Positions 33,570 through 42,719 of a stretch of DNA of 64,000 bases are shown piece after piece; the stretch's first letter is position 1, and every line of letters begins with the position of its first letter. Position numbers and translations under genes: made by a program. Under the pieces are notes generated by a model, which had not been told where the DNA came from, made no database searches, and saw only the letters and a program-made list of their open reading frames with translations. This stretch comes from Candidatus Parcubacteria bacterium (lineage in GTDB: Bacteria; Patescibacteriota; Saccharimonadia; Saccharimonadales; UBA4665), in NCBI GenBank assembly GCA_023434325.1, contig JAEYSX010000002.1, positions 186,001 through 250,000 on the forward strand. Direction: 5' to 3'.

Positions 33570-34287
33570 TCTTTGACGGTTGCTCGCCGTCGCGCTTGAT
33601 GTCGATTGGCTCGAATTCGCCGAGCACGATTGGCCTAGGTTTAAACAGCGTTTGCACCATTGCCTTGTTGATCGAGACAACCTCGCGCAGCAAGTAATTA
33701 ACAGTGTGGTCGCTGCCGCCTGCATCGTCTGCGCTCTTGGCCGCTACGCCCACGCTCTTAACCCCGAGCGAGTCACACGTCCAGACCGCCCGCGGCAAAT
33801 GGTATGCCTGCGTGACCAAAATCGCCTCGGTCACGCCAAAAATCGCCTTCGCCCGGTAGCATGTGTCGTATGTGCTAAAGCCTGCAAAATCCATCACCAC
33901 GTCGTCTTTATGCACGCCTTGCGAAACGGCGTACTCGCCCATAACAAACGGCTCGTTATGATCGATCGTACTGTTGTCGCCGCTGAGTAGCAGTACATTA
34001 ACCTTCCCTGCCTTGTACAAATCTATGGCGCTATCTAGCCGCCGCTGCAAAAAAGGTGTCGGCTTGCCGTCCGCCATAATAATTCCGGCGCCAAACACCA
34101 GAGCCACGCTCCGCTGCGGCACGCTCATGTCGCCTGCGGCGTAGCGCTTGCTACCAGTTGCCACGTTCATCACGACCACCGGCGTAAAGATCAGGATAAG
34201 TGCGACGACCAACCCACCAACAAACCACCATTTGCGGCGTGCCATCCATAGGACAACTCTTCTTAGACGCGCCTTAAAGCTGCTCAT
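33556..34287 (-). CDS. SanA/YdcF-like (DUF218) membrane-anchored protein
   Basis: A 243-aa protein with one N-terminal membrane helix (residues 20-42) and a DUF218/SanA domain (LVFGAGI, then DFAGFSTYDTCYRAKAIF and VTQAYHLPRAVWTCDSLG). In enterobacteria SanA affects envelope permeability to vancomycin; the biochemical activity is unknown. TACAAT (34299-34294) lies 6 nt before the ATG, again leaderless. The last 14 nt overlap the Nudix gene. Confidence 0.88.
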   Translation of the reverse strand: MSSFKARLRRVVLWMARRKWWFVGGLVVALILIFTPVVVMNVATGSKRYAAGDMSVPQRSVALVFGAGIIMADGKPTPFLQRRLDSAIDLYKAGKVNVLLLSGDNSTIDHNEPFVMGEYAVSQGVHKDDVVMDFAGFSTYDTCYRAKAIFGVTEAILVTQAYHLPRAVWTCDSLGVKSVGVAAKSADDAGGSDHTVNYLLREVVSINKAMVQTLFKPRPIVLGEFEPIDIKRDGEQPSKTSTE

Positions 34288-34337
34288 ACTACCATTGTAC
34301 GGACAATAGCATCACCCGTACAGGGCCGCTCCAAGCT

Positions 34338-34757
34338 TTACAGCGTATGTCCGGCGCGGGCTTTGTTGGCCCATTCGTCGGCGAGTTCGTTGCCAGGGTC
34401 GTTGTTGTGACCACGTACCCATACTAGTGTTGCGCGAGATTTGCGGTACAGCGGGCAGACTTCCATGACAATGTCGAGGTTTTTGATCTCGCCACCTTTT
34501 TTCTTCCAGCCGTTCTTTTCCCAGGCTAGCGACCACTTGGTAATGACGTTGATCCAAAATTCGCTGTCGGTGTGGACCGCGCACTCGGCGCCGTTGGCAT
34601 CTTTGAGCGCAGCGACGATGGCCAGCCCTTCCATGCGAATGTTGGTGCTTTCTGCCTCTGACCCCAAAATATGCGGTTTCATGTCTCGAATAACGGCAAA
34701 GCCGCCCTTGCCCGGGTTTGGTTCGCAGCTGCCGTCTGTGTAATACGTAATCATCAC
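34338..34757 (-). CDS. rnhA: ribonuclease HI
   Basis: A 139-aa enzyme that degrades RNA in RNA-DNA hybrids. Catalytic residues are visible: Asp8 in YTDGSCEPNPG, Glu in RMEGLAIVAAL, Asp in VHTDSEFWINV and the C-terminal His/Asp in VRGHNNDPGNELAD. Two ATG codons occur in tandem at the start; the first is used. Length is normal. Confidence 0.93.
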   Translation of the reverse strand: MMITYYTDGSCEPNPGKGGFAVIRDMKPHILGSEAESTNIRMEGLAIVAALKDANGAECAVHTDSEFWINVITKWSLAWEKNGWKKKGGEIKNLDIVMEVCPLYRKSRATLVWVRGHNNDPGNELADEWANKARAGHTL

Positions 34758-34825
34758 TCTATGATCTCACACTTCTATGACAAGACGTAAGCATTTTACA
34801 TAAAGCACAGGTCACGTTGCCTCCG

Positions 34826-36235
34826 CTAGATCGCATCGTTGCGCACCATACTCTTCGCCTTCTGATAAGCCCGGTAGTTCTTTGTCTTGAGTCTCGTCAG
34901 GTATAGATTTAATCGCTTCTTGACCTCCGGCTGACCACTGTGTAACGGCAAGCGTTGAAATATCCTAATACCAAAATTCTGCTTACTAATTAAGTCTGCC
35001 TTCTCGAATATCGCAATGGCCAATTTTCTGTGCGAGGGAGCCGTGGAATCTACAAGCACAAACAGAGCCGACTTCTCCGTATTTTCAATATACCAGGTGA
35101 GATGAGCTGTGAATCTATTCACTAAAAAACCTAGACTTAAGAGATTTAAGTTCTTCAGTACATATCTTGCAATCTCGTTTCTAACTTCATAGCCGGAAGC
35201 TCCCGCCTCATCCCACCGTCGCTTTAATAAGCACACGGCTAAATACTTGTACTCAAAAATGTGAGAATTTAACAGAGATGAAGTCGTACGATAAAAGGAC
35301 TTTGGTTGCTTTTTAGAAAGCCGCTTCAATATATCAAGATCGGTACCAGTGTAGACCAACTTACCCTTATACGCTTTTAAGCGTCTTAATGCCACTGCTG
35401 CATCCTTGTTACTCTGTATAATATTTGTGTAATACGAAAAACCGTAGGGCTCCTGAGGATTCTGGACCACAAAAAGCATTCTCAAACCCTGAGCAGAACC
35501 TAAGATCACCTTCTTAAACTTAAGGTAATCTTCGTACTGAAGTTCCAACTTCTTATACCCAAGATATCGCGGAAACTGCTTCGATAACTGTTCACCGACA
35601 AAGTCACCATTATGTACGATAGAATTTCTCACCAAATACAATTCCTGAAGGTCTTTCTTGGGCTTTAATGCCAGACCTGTCGCCGACAATGTCTTTGCAA
35701 TGAACTCATACCTGTCAGCCAAGTTAGCACTGAACATTTTCTTAAAAACCATGACTTTGACTAGCTCGTATTCCACATTGTACGACTCAAGCATTGTAAG
35801 AATCTGGTCAAAATTGACCTTAATCTCACTCCTCATTCGCTCGGGATTATGTTCATAATATTTGAACGCTAAACGAAAAAGGAATTCATCAAATACATTA
35901 CATAGGTTAACTATGGCAAAGTGTAATGCCTGTCGCTTTGCTCCTGCAAGCTTCCCGCGCGCATCGCTCAAAAACTTGATGTACGTGGCTCTGTATACGG
36001 TTTGAGGAGTAGGAAAAATCATCCCAAAACTTCCTAGATCCCTCTCAATCTTTAATCGATAGTAAGGAGTTAGTTTTGGTCCGGCCAGCTCAACATGATC
36101 TAGATATTTTTTTATTCTGGCATCCATACTATCTAGTTCTCGTACAGTCAGAAGATAGTTGAGTTCCGCACCCTCTATGCGGTTAATGAGGATCTTGTGC
36201 GTACCTCGTAACCTAACATTTCTTGATGAAGACAT
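34826..36235 (-). CDS. HEPN-like protein of unknown function
   Basis: About 469 aa and AT-rich compared with its neighbours, suggesting acquisition. A helical region near residues 100-225 ends with VRNSIVHNGDFVG, where Arg203 and His208 form the R-x4-H signature of HEPN domains, many of which are ribonucleases in defence systems. The C-terminal half is helical and basic without a recognised domain. The start at 36235 follows AAGGG by 5 nt; an ATG at 36253 is also open. The full HEPN fold cannot be confirmed by eye. Confidence 0.6.
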   Translation of the reverse strand: MSSSRNVRLRGTHKILINRIEGAELNYLLTVRELDSMDARIKKYLDHVELAGPKLTPYYRLKIERDLGSFGMIFPTPQTVYRATYIKFLSDARGKLAGAKRQALHFAIVNLCNVFDEFLFRLAFKYYEHNPERMRSEIKVNFDQILTMLESYNVEYELVKVMVFKKMFSANLADRYEFIAKTLSATGLALKPKKDLQELYLVRNSIVHNGDFVGEQLSKQFPRYLGYKKLELQYEDYLKFKKVILGSAQGLRMLFVVQNPQEPYGFSYYTNIIQSNKDAAVALRRLKAYKGKLVYTGTDLDILKRLSKKQPKSFYRTTSSLLNSHIFEYKYLAVCLLKRRWDEAGASGYEVRNEIARYVLKNLNLLSLGFLVNRFTAHLTWYIENTEKSALFVLVDSTAPSHRKLAIAIFEKADLISKQNFGIRIFQRLPLHSGQPEVKKRLNLYLTRLKTKNYRAYQKAKSMVRNDAI

Positions 36236-36408
36236 AGCGGCCCTTCGAATCATTACCGTAACTACAAACTTGTATTTCGCATTTTAAGCTGTAATTACTC
36301 AGATATGCAACTTCGGAGTACATACTCTCCATCTGGGTTGCGATGTATCCAAACGCCCATGTGTCACCCTCTAAGGTTCGCCCTTCTTTACTGAAGCTCC
36401 TAGAGGTA

Positions 36409-37887
36409 TTAGAGAGCTCGTTGTGTTTTTGAGACCAGGTCATTTATTTCTATTCGTTGCTGCTGAGCGGTGTCGCGGTCGCGGACGGTAACGGTGTTGT
36501 CTTCTAGCGTCTGGAAATCGATAGTTACGCACGCTGGCGTACCAATTTCGTCTTGGCGGCGGTAGCGCTTGCCGATGTTGCCGTTGTCGTCCCACATCAC
36601 CGCGCCTAGCTCTTTTTGTAGCATGGCATAGACTTCGCGGGCTTTGCCAACTAGCTCGGGCTTGTTCTTAAGCAGCGGCGATACGCAGGCTTTTACCGGC
36701 GCCAGGGACTTAGGTAGTTTGAGGTACACGCGCTTGTCGCTGTTTAGCTCGTCCTCTGTGTACGCAGCTGTCAGTACAGCCATAACGGCACGTTCAACAC
36801 CAAAACTTGGCTCGATAACGTGCGGTACAAACGGCTTGCCCCCATCCTTAGGCCGATACTCCATACTCTTCCCGGTGGCGCGCTGAATGTTACTCAGATC
36901 GAAGTCAGTGCGGTACGCCAAACCCAAAAGCTCATCGTTGCCGTGAGGAAAATCAAATTCAAAATCTATGGTGCGCTTGCTGTAATGAGCTAAGTCGTTT
37001 TGAGGCACCTCAAGTTCGTGTACTTTTTCCTCTGGCAAGCCGAGCTGTTCCAAGAAAGAGTGTATGTCGGTACGCCACTTTTCAAATGACTCTTCCCACT
37101 TGTCGGGATGAACGAAGTACTCGACTTCCATCTGCTCGAATTCGCGTGCTCGGAACACAAAATCGCGCGGGCTGATCTCATTACGGAACGCCTTGCCCTG
37201 CTGCGCCAAACCAAACGGCAGGTCAGGATAAAGACTGTCGACAACGTTCTTGTAGTTGGTAAAGATACCCTGCGCCGTCTCTGGCCGCAAGTAACTCACC
37301 GAATTCTTGTCATAGGCCACGACACTGTAGCCAACCGGCAAATCACCACCCCTGTAGGGTTCTGACTCTCCTACCTTTTGGTGACCAATAATCAAGGATT
37401 CATCGTCTGTAGCGTCATCAGTTATTGTCTGCGAACCAACGAACGTCTTGAACATCATATTAAACTGCATTGCAGGTGACAACTCGTTCCCGTCAGGGCT
37501 CTTTATGTCGTGCTCCCTGATTGCATTTGTTATATCCTGCAAAGACATCCCAGTGGGATCAACGCCAACATCCTTCAAGAGGTGATCTGCTCGATATCTA
37601 ACGTTGGTTTTTGTGTCCACGACTAACGGGTCATTGAACGTATCGACATGCCCACTCGCCTGCCAGACTTTTTGGTTCATTAGGATGGCGGCGTCTATAC
37701 CGTACATGTCATCGCGGCTATCCACAAACGTCTTCCACCATAGCCCCATAATATTGCGCTTGAGCGAAACACCAAGTGGACCGTAGTCCCAGGTACCAGC
37801 TAGGCCGCCGTAAATTTCGCTACCCTGATAAATAAAACCGCGCCGTTTGCACAAGCTTACGATGTCTTCGAGAGAAATGTCACTCAT
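36409..37887 (-). CDS. glyQS: glycyl-tRNA synthetase, alpha2 type
   Basis: A 492-aa class II synthetase of the single-chain (dimeric) type found in Gram-positives, archaea and eukaryotes. Motifs: GLAGTWDYGPLG near residue 30, RPETAQGIFTNYKN, motif 2 FRNEISPRDFVFRAREFEQM, motif 3 near SFGVERAVMAVL, and an anticodon-binding domain at 385-485. It charges tRNA-Gly. AAAGG lies 8 nt before the ATG. recO is the next gene upstream. Confidence 0.96.
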   Translation of the reverse strand: MSDISLEDIVSLCKRRGFIYQGSEIYGGLAGTWDYGPLGVSLKRNIMGLWWKTFVDSRDDMYGIDAAILMNQKVWQASGHVDTFNDPLVVDTKTNVRYRADHLLKDVGVDPTGMSLQDITNAIREHDIKSPDGNELSPAMQFNMMFKTFVGSQTITDDATDDESLIIGHQKVGESEPYRGGDLPVGYSVVAYDKNSVSYLRPETAQGIFTNYKNVVDSLYPDLPFGLAQQGKAFRNEISPRDFVFRAREFEQMEVEYFVHPDKWEESFEKWRTDIHSFLEQLGLPEEKVHELEVPQNDLAHYSKRTIDFEFDFPHGNDELLGLAYRTDFDLSNIQRATGKSMEYRPKDGGKPFVPHVIEPSFGVERAVMAVLTAAYTEDELNSDKRVYLKLPKSLAPVKACVSPLLKNKPELVGKAREVYAMLQKELGAVMWDDNGNIGKRYRRQDEIGTPACVTIDFQTLEDNTVTVRDRDTAQQQRIEINDLVSKTQRAL

Positions 37888-38014
37888 TTATATTACCTTT
37901 CAAGAATGTTAACTGGTTTTTGGATGCGGGCATGGAAAGACTAGCGTAGGCCAAAGCCACTGCCCCGTACAGATCCGTAACCAGCCGCCACTTTGATAGC
38001 GTTCATCAGAGGTA

Positions 38015-38707
38015 TTATACCCGAAGATGAGTCTGTAGCATAGTTGCCATCAGCGGTGCGAGGTCTTGAGCGAGAGCGGCCCCTCCCTGTACTTGCGCCA
38101 GTGTTTTGGCGAGATGCCCTGCAAAGCCCAAGCGCAAGAACTTGATGTGCCCGGCCGTAAACTTGCCATGCGGCGCCGCAGCAAAGCACATGTGGTCAAA
38201 ATCAAAGCCGTACATCTGGGCGGGATCGAGTTTGTTGCCATCGGCGTCCGTCTGCAAATTGGGACTATGGCCACCAAGTCGCAGCAGCTGTGCCGCCGAC
38301 CAAAAGCGCACAAGTTCGAGAGATACACTCGGATCATCCAGTGCCTCGAATATCTGCCGCAGCAAATCAAAATACTCCAGCTCCGGGTGATCCTCGGTGG
38401 TTTTATTAAGCTGCTTGATCAGCTCATAACCAAGCATGGTGCGGTCTAAATCTTCGACGATTCGGCCATAATGCCGCACTAACCGCGTGGACACCAAGGT
38501 ACCGATCTCGCCCCTGCCCTTTACAAAAGTAAGCGTACTAACACTAAATAACTCGATGCCGCCCGCCAGCTTGGACTTAACGCGGCGCACACCCTTGGCC
38601 ATGAGCCGCACTTTGCCATGATCGGGCGTTAGCAACGTAATGATGCGATCAGCCTCGCCGTAATCGGTACGACTGAGAATAATGCCGTCGGTAACGATTT
38701 GGTTCAT
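38015..38707 (-). CDS. recO: recombination mediator RecO
   Basis: A 230-aa protein with an N-terminal OB-fold (residues 1-80; IILSRTDYGEADRIITLLT) and a helical C-terminal domain. It lacks the Cys4 zinc finger of some RecO proteins. RecO with RecR loads RecA on gapped DNA. Its start overlaps the receiver gene stop by 4 nt, so it is translated as part of a three-gene operon with the degenerate kinase and receiver. Confidence 0.92.
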   Translation of the reverse strand: MNQIVTDGIILSRTDYGEADRIITLLTPDHGKVRLMAKGVRRVKSKLAGGIELFSVSTLTFVKGRGEIGTLVSTRLVRHYGRIVEDLDRTMLGYELIKQLNKTTEDHPELEYFDLLRQIFEALDDPSVSLELVRFWSAAQLLRLGGHSPNLQTDADGNKLDPAQMYGFDFDHMCFAAAPHGKFTAGHIKFLRLGFAGHLAKTLAQVQGGAALAQDLAPLMATMLQTHLRV

Positions 38708-39087
38708 GCGACTGCCGTATGCTCGCGGGTTACTCTTACCAGGTCTTGAAGCGTAGCGCGCGGCTTGTACAGCACGGCACTTACGCCCAAGTCGCGGCGA
38801 AACGTTTCCATAGCCGGAGCAATTTGCCCGGCTGTTAGCACCGTATTGAGCACCACGGGAATATTAAGCCATTCGGCGTACGATCGAAATTCGTGCAAAA
38901 ACTCGATGCCGCTGTGCCCTGGAAGATTCAGCTCGACAATCACGATATCAGGAGTCTGCTTATCTGCCGCATCAACTGCCGACTGAGCACCGGTCACATG
39001 TACCACAGAGTGGCCTGCATGCTGCAGAGCTTGTGTGTACGTCTTGGCGAGTACAGTGTTAGGTTCTATTAACAATACTTTGGACAT
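38704..39087 (-). CDS. receiver-domain protein lacking the phospho-Asp
   Basis: A 127-aa single receiver domain. The phosphorylation site normally reads DxxxPxxxG; here it is ELNLPGHSG with Glu52 in the acceptor position. The first acidic pair is reduced to Glu8-Pro9. The conserved Lys near residue 109 (YKPR) remains. A Glu at this site often mimics the phosphorylated state, so the protein may be constitutively active or act as a scaffold. It lies between a degenerate kinase (11-nt gap) and recO (4-nt overlap). Confidence 0.85.
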   Translation of the reverse strand: MSKVLLIEPNTVLAKTYTQALQHAGHSVVHVTGAQSAVDAADKQTPDIVIVELNLPGHSGIEFLHEFRSYAEWLNIPVVLNTVLTAGQIAPAMETFRRDLGVSAVLYKPRATLQDLVRVTREHTAVA

Positions 39088-39098
39088 GAGTACAAATT

Positions 39099-39827
39099 TT
39101 ATACAAAAGTTAGCTGATGGCTGGGCTGTAGCGTAGCAGCGAGGCCGCTTTGGCGAAGGTACCGCCCCACCCGAAGCTGTGTGTGCATCGACCGCATGAT
39201 CGTGTCGGCAACAAACAACCCCGCTCCGCTGCCAGGCATAAAGCTAGTAAGCGGCTGCCGCGCCTTGCCAACCAAACCCAAAGCCGCCCGCCACCTATCG
39301 GTACTGAGCGCTTCGTGCTGCCCATAAGCTCCGGCGACCACCCCAAAGGGTGTGCGGTGAGTTGCCAAAACAACCCGCCGCGGCTGGCGCACGTCGCGCG
39401 CCGCCTGTGACTCGATCAGCGCAAATCCCAGCGATAGCAACGCTGCCCGAAGGCCATTGGGATGGCTCATCACAGGGGCAAACTTACCACCAACAACGAC
39501 CTCTAGCTCTACCCTATACTGGCGCGCAAACTGATCCAAATCGTGCGCGGCGTCCATCAGCGTAGAAGACACCGACACTGGCTCTAACTCCAGACTTGCG
39601 CTTCGATTCATCAGCTCAAGCCCCAGCAAGTAGCTATCCAGCAACGTAAGTGCGGCCAGCGCTTGTGTGCGGATCGCAGCCACATCAGTCAGCTCGGCCT
39701 GCCCGGTCAACTGCCCAAGCTCCGCCTGTCGCGCTATGGTTGTTAGCGGCACCTTAAGGTGCTCAACCACGGATAGCAACAAACTATCCGCCCGAACATG
39801 CTCATTACCGCCTGCAATTTTCCCCAT
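39099..39827 (-). CDS. degenerate histidine-kinase-like protein
   Basis: A 242-aa soluble protein. Residues 15-75 resemble a HisKA dimerisation helix pair, but the phosphoacceptor motif reads EHLKVPLT: the expected His is Glu22 and a His sits one residue later. The ATPase part (100-235) keeps GSGAGLFVAD (G2-like) yet lacks the N-box Asn and a DxGxG box. It therefore probably cannot autophosphorylate. TATACT near 39862 gives a leader of about 28 nt. Partner of the Glu-type receiver encoded next to it. Confidence 0.7.
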   Translation of the reverse strand: MGKIAGGNEHVRADSLLLSVVEHLKVPLTTIARQAELGQLTGQAELTDVAAIRTQALAALTLLDSYLLGLELMNRSASLELEPVSVSSTLMDAAHDLDQFARQYRVELEVVVGGKFAPVMSHPNGLRAALLSLGFALIESQAARDVRQPRRVVLATHRTPFGVVAGAYGQHEALSTDRWRAALGLVGKARQPLTSFMPGSGAGLFVADTIMRSMHTQLRVGRYLRQSGLAATLQPSHQLTFV

Positions 39828-39928
39828 CGCGCTGGCTTACCCTCTTAGATGCCCTTAGTATAGCACCATTAGACCAGCCCTTTTACTGACTGTCTAAATG
39901 GTTATGCTAACACTTACAGGGGTAGGAC

Positions 39929-40606
39929 CTACGGAACAAACGTCAGGTTTGGCAAAATAATGTTGTTAAAATCGTCAATGTAGTTTGGCGACTCGGTCCA
40001 GATTTTGATTGTACTATTGCGCAGCGGCAATACGATGATACTTCCCCGCTTGTTGCGCGACACCTGACCGTCAAAGCGCGTACCTACAATGTCCTGCATT
40101 TCGGGCAAAGAATATGGTGCTGCGGTCAAACGCTTGCCGTTAACGTCCGCTTCGAACGACTGAATGACTTTGTCGTATGGCTGCGAAAGCACTTGTACAC
40201 GTAAAGCAAAGGCGTTTTCTTCTTGGGTAGTGCTCGGCACTACCTTGGGGTGGAAATAGTTGTCGACAGGGGCAACGCCCTGTGCGCCCTCGATAACGTA
40301 ACCGCTCCATGTCTTGGGGTAACGTACATTAACGCCGCCATATTGGTCCGGCGCTTTGTGCGACGTCAGCGGCCGTTTTTCTTCTTCGGCATACCTGGCT
40401 GCCGCAGATTCCTCTACTTGCGCTTGGCGCTCGTCGGCTGCCTGTGCGGCTTTTTGGTCGCTGTTATTCTTGTAGTCTTGCCTGCCTACAAAGGCCCACG
40501 TGGCAAAAGAAACCGCGCCCAAAAGCAGCACGATCGTTACGATTAAACCAATCAACATGCCGCTAACGTAGCCAGCTTCTCCAGAACTAGACTTCATACT
40601 GCTCAT
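39929..40606 (-). CDS. single-span membrane-anchored protein
   Basis: About 225 aa: a short cytoplasmic tail, a membrane helix (MLIGLIVTIVLLLGAVSFAT), an Ala/Glu/Gln-rich coiled stretch near residues 50-80 and an extracytoplasmic domain with WSGYVIEG, an aromatic and beta-rich sequence. The overall type recalls lipoprotein-like PsbP-fold proteins, but no family is certain. ATG codons at 40633, 40606 and 40597 are possible; none has clear signals. Confidence 0.6.
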   Translation of the reverse strand: MSSMKSSSGEAGYVSGMLIGLIVTIVLLLGAVSFATWAFVGRQDYKNNSDQKAAQAADERQAQVEESAAARYAEEEKRPLTSHKAPDQYGGVNVRYPKTWSGYVIEGAQGVAPVDNYFHPKVVPSTTQEENAFALRVQVLSQPYDKVIQSFEADVNGKRLTAAPYSLPEMQDIVGTRFDGQVSRNKRGSIIVLPLRNSTIKIWTESPNYIDDFNNIILPNLTFVP

Positions 40607-40698
40607 GGTAATAGATTGCGAATGCTTTCGCAAGTTACAAACAGGTACGCGTGCAAAAGATTACTGCGGTGTAACCTGTTCCGATTTATACCAATGGC

Positions 40699-42000
40699 AT
40701 GAGAGAGTTATTGGGCACGATAATCGGCAAAACAGTGCAGCGGATCATGCAGCGTCGCGGCAGCAAGGGTCAGTCCCTGCCTGGCCTGATCGTCGAAAAG
40801 ATACGTCCGTCATACCTTACATCTATGCTCTCGCAGCTGCCCGAAGGCGTGGTTTTTGTGATGGGCACCAATGGCAAAACCACCACGACCAAGATCATAA
40901 CCGAGCTACTGCGTGCCAGAGGTAAACGCGTAATCACCAATTCTACCGGCAGCAACCTTACCCGCGGGATTATCTCGGGAGTACTGCAACATGCGACCTG
41001 GGAAGGTACCCTACCCTTTGATCTGGCGGTTTTTGAGGTAGACGAGGCCTACGCCCGCAAACTCGCGCAGCAAGTACGGCCCAACTGGGTTGTGGCGCTC
41101 AATGTATCGCGCGACCAGCTCGACAGATTTGGCGAGGTCGATTCGGTTGCCAGACTCCTGGAGTCAACGATAAAAAAAGCCAAAAACGGCGTCATCACCA
41201 ACGCCGACGACCCGTATCTTGCAGCAATCGGCAAAGCAACATCTGCAGCCGGCTTACAAACGGATTACTTTGGAGCGCACCAATCGCTGCACACCCACTT
41301 TCCTACCGAAAAAACGATTGCGACCGTGCAGCAGCCCGATGGTAAATCACCCCAGCCGCCTACCGCGCGTCCCGAACCGCGCGTCGAGCTGACCGATTTT
41401 CACAAGCAGTATGTCACCTACGTTATCGACGGCAAGCAGTACGAAACGCGTCTTAACCTCGTCGACCCGCACAATTACCTCAATGCTGCCGCCGCTGTTG
41501 CACTGGTTTCGCGACTACTACCCAATACTCCGACCCACGAACACCTCAATAACCTGTCTAAGGTACGTCCGGCGTACGGGCGCGGCGAAATCTTTATGCT
41601 GCAAAACGGCGGTGGCGCCGTGCAGCTCACGCTGGTCAAAAACCCGACCAGCTTCTTTCAGGCACTCTCGTCGCACGCCGCCAGAGACTGCGACGTTATG
41701 ATTGCCGTCAACGACAACTACGCTGATAGCCGCGACGTATCGTGGCTGTGGGACGTCGACTTTGAACCGCTCAAAGATAAACAACGCGTCATAACGTGCG
41801 GCAGACGGGCGGCAGATATGGCACTAAGACTACACTACGACGGCATCCCGGCTCGCAGCATTCCCGATATCGATGAGGCACTGCGGGTATTCTGCCGCAG
41901 CCAAAACCGCAAGGTTATCTTTGCCACCTACACCGCCATGCTTTACTTGTACGAGACACTTAAGCAGCGCACGACTCCTCAAACAGAGGTTGCGTCATGA
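40699..42000 (+). CDS. murT: MurT: lipid II isoglutaminyl synthase, Mur-ligase subunit
   Basis: A 433-aa Mur-ligase-fold protein. The ATP site is MGTNGKTTTTK; DQLDRFGEVD and NDNYADSRDVSWLWDVDFE are characteristic of MurT. With GatD it amidates D-isoglutamate of lipid II. The Cys4 ribbon insert of staphylococcal and streptococcal MurT has no cysteine pairs here. TATACC (40687-40692) ends 6 nt before the ATG. Its last codons overlap gatD by 4 nt. Confidence 0.93.
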   Translation: MRELLGTIIGKTVQRIMQRRGSKGQSLPGLIVEKIRPSYLTSMLSQLPEGVVFVMGTNGKTTTTKIITELLRARGKRVITNSTGSNLTRGIISGVLQHATWEGTLPFDLAVFEVDEAYARKLAQQVRPNWVVALNVSRDQLDRFGEVDSVARLLESTIKKAKNGVITNADDPYLAAIGKATSAAGLQTDYFGAHQSLHTHFPTEKTIATVQQPDGKSPQPPTARPEPRVELTDFHKQYVTYVIDGKQYETRLNLVDPHNYLNAAAAVALVSRLLPNTPTHEHLNNLSKVRPAYGRGEIFMLQNGGGAVQLTLVKNPTSFFQALSSHAARDCDVMIAVNDNYADSRDVSWLWDVDFEPLKDKQRVITCGRRAADMALRLHYDGIPARSIPDIDEALRVFCRSQNRKVIFATYTAMLYLYETLKQRTTPQTEVAS

Positions 42001-42719
42001 AATCCCTTACAATCGTCCACCTCTACCCCAATCAGATGAACACATACGGTGACAGGGGCAATTTGCTCACAATTATGCGCCGCTGCGAGTGGCACGGCTA
42101 CCAGCCGATCGTCCAACATCACCACGCCGGCAGCGACCCTCCAGTAGGCGCCGACATCGTACTAGGCGGTGGCGGCCAAGACTCAGCGCAAGATGACATC
42201 CAGCGAGACATACGTAAAATCGCCAATAACCTGCACACCCTCGCCAGCAACCAAGTGCCCATGCTTATGGTCTGCGGCAGCTACCAGCTGCTTGGGCGCC
42301 GATTTGTCACACAAGACGATCGCATTATCAGAGGAATCGGCATCTTTGACGTCGACACCTACGGCGGCACGGAGCGACTGACGGGCAACGTCAAAGCAGA
42401 GTCAGACTGCGTCGGTTCCCTCTTTGGGTTCGAAAACCACAGCGGCCGCACTTACCTCAACAGGACTCAACAACCGCTAGGGTTCGTAACCCGAGGCAAC
42501 GGCAACAACGGAGAAGACAAAACCGAAGGTGCACGAACACAAAATGTATTCGGCACCTACCTGCACGGCCCCGTTTTGCCCAACAATCCCAAATTTGCTG
42601 ACATGCTTATCGAGATAGCCGCGACCAACAAATACGGCTTCTTTGAAACTAACGGTACTAACCCCGATGATTCACTCGCGATGGTAGCGCGCGACGAGGC
42701 GCTCAAAAGGCAGTATTAG
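41997..42719 (+). CDS. gatD: GatD: lipid II isoglutaminyl synthase, glutaminase subunit
   Basis: A 240-aa class I glutamine amidotransferase of the CobB/CobQ type. Nucleophile Cys93 lies in MVCGSYQLLG and the catalytic His in FGTYLHGPVLPNNP. It hydrolyses glutamine and passes ammonia to MurT. The ATGA overlap with murT couples translation. The end overlaps the convergent methyltransferase by 4 nt. Confidence 0.94.
   Translation: MKSLTIVHLYPNQMNTYGDRGNLLTIMRRCEWHGYQPIVQHHHAGSDPPVGADIVLGGGGQDSAQDDIQRDIRKIANNLHTLASNQVPMLMVCGSYQLLGRRFVTQDDRIIRGIGIFDVDTYGGTERLTGNVKAESDCVGSLFGFENHSGRTYLNRTQQPLGFVTRGNGNNGEDKTEGARTQNVFGTYLHGPVLPNNPKFADMLIEIAATNKYGFFETNGTNPDDSLAMVARDEALKRQY

Noticed and set aside
36213..36443. 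76-codon frame between glyQS and the HEPN-like gene
   Set aside because: Overlaps both neighbours, with no SD or -10, and the product looks random.
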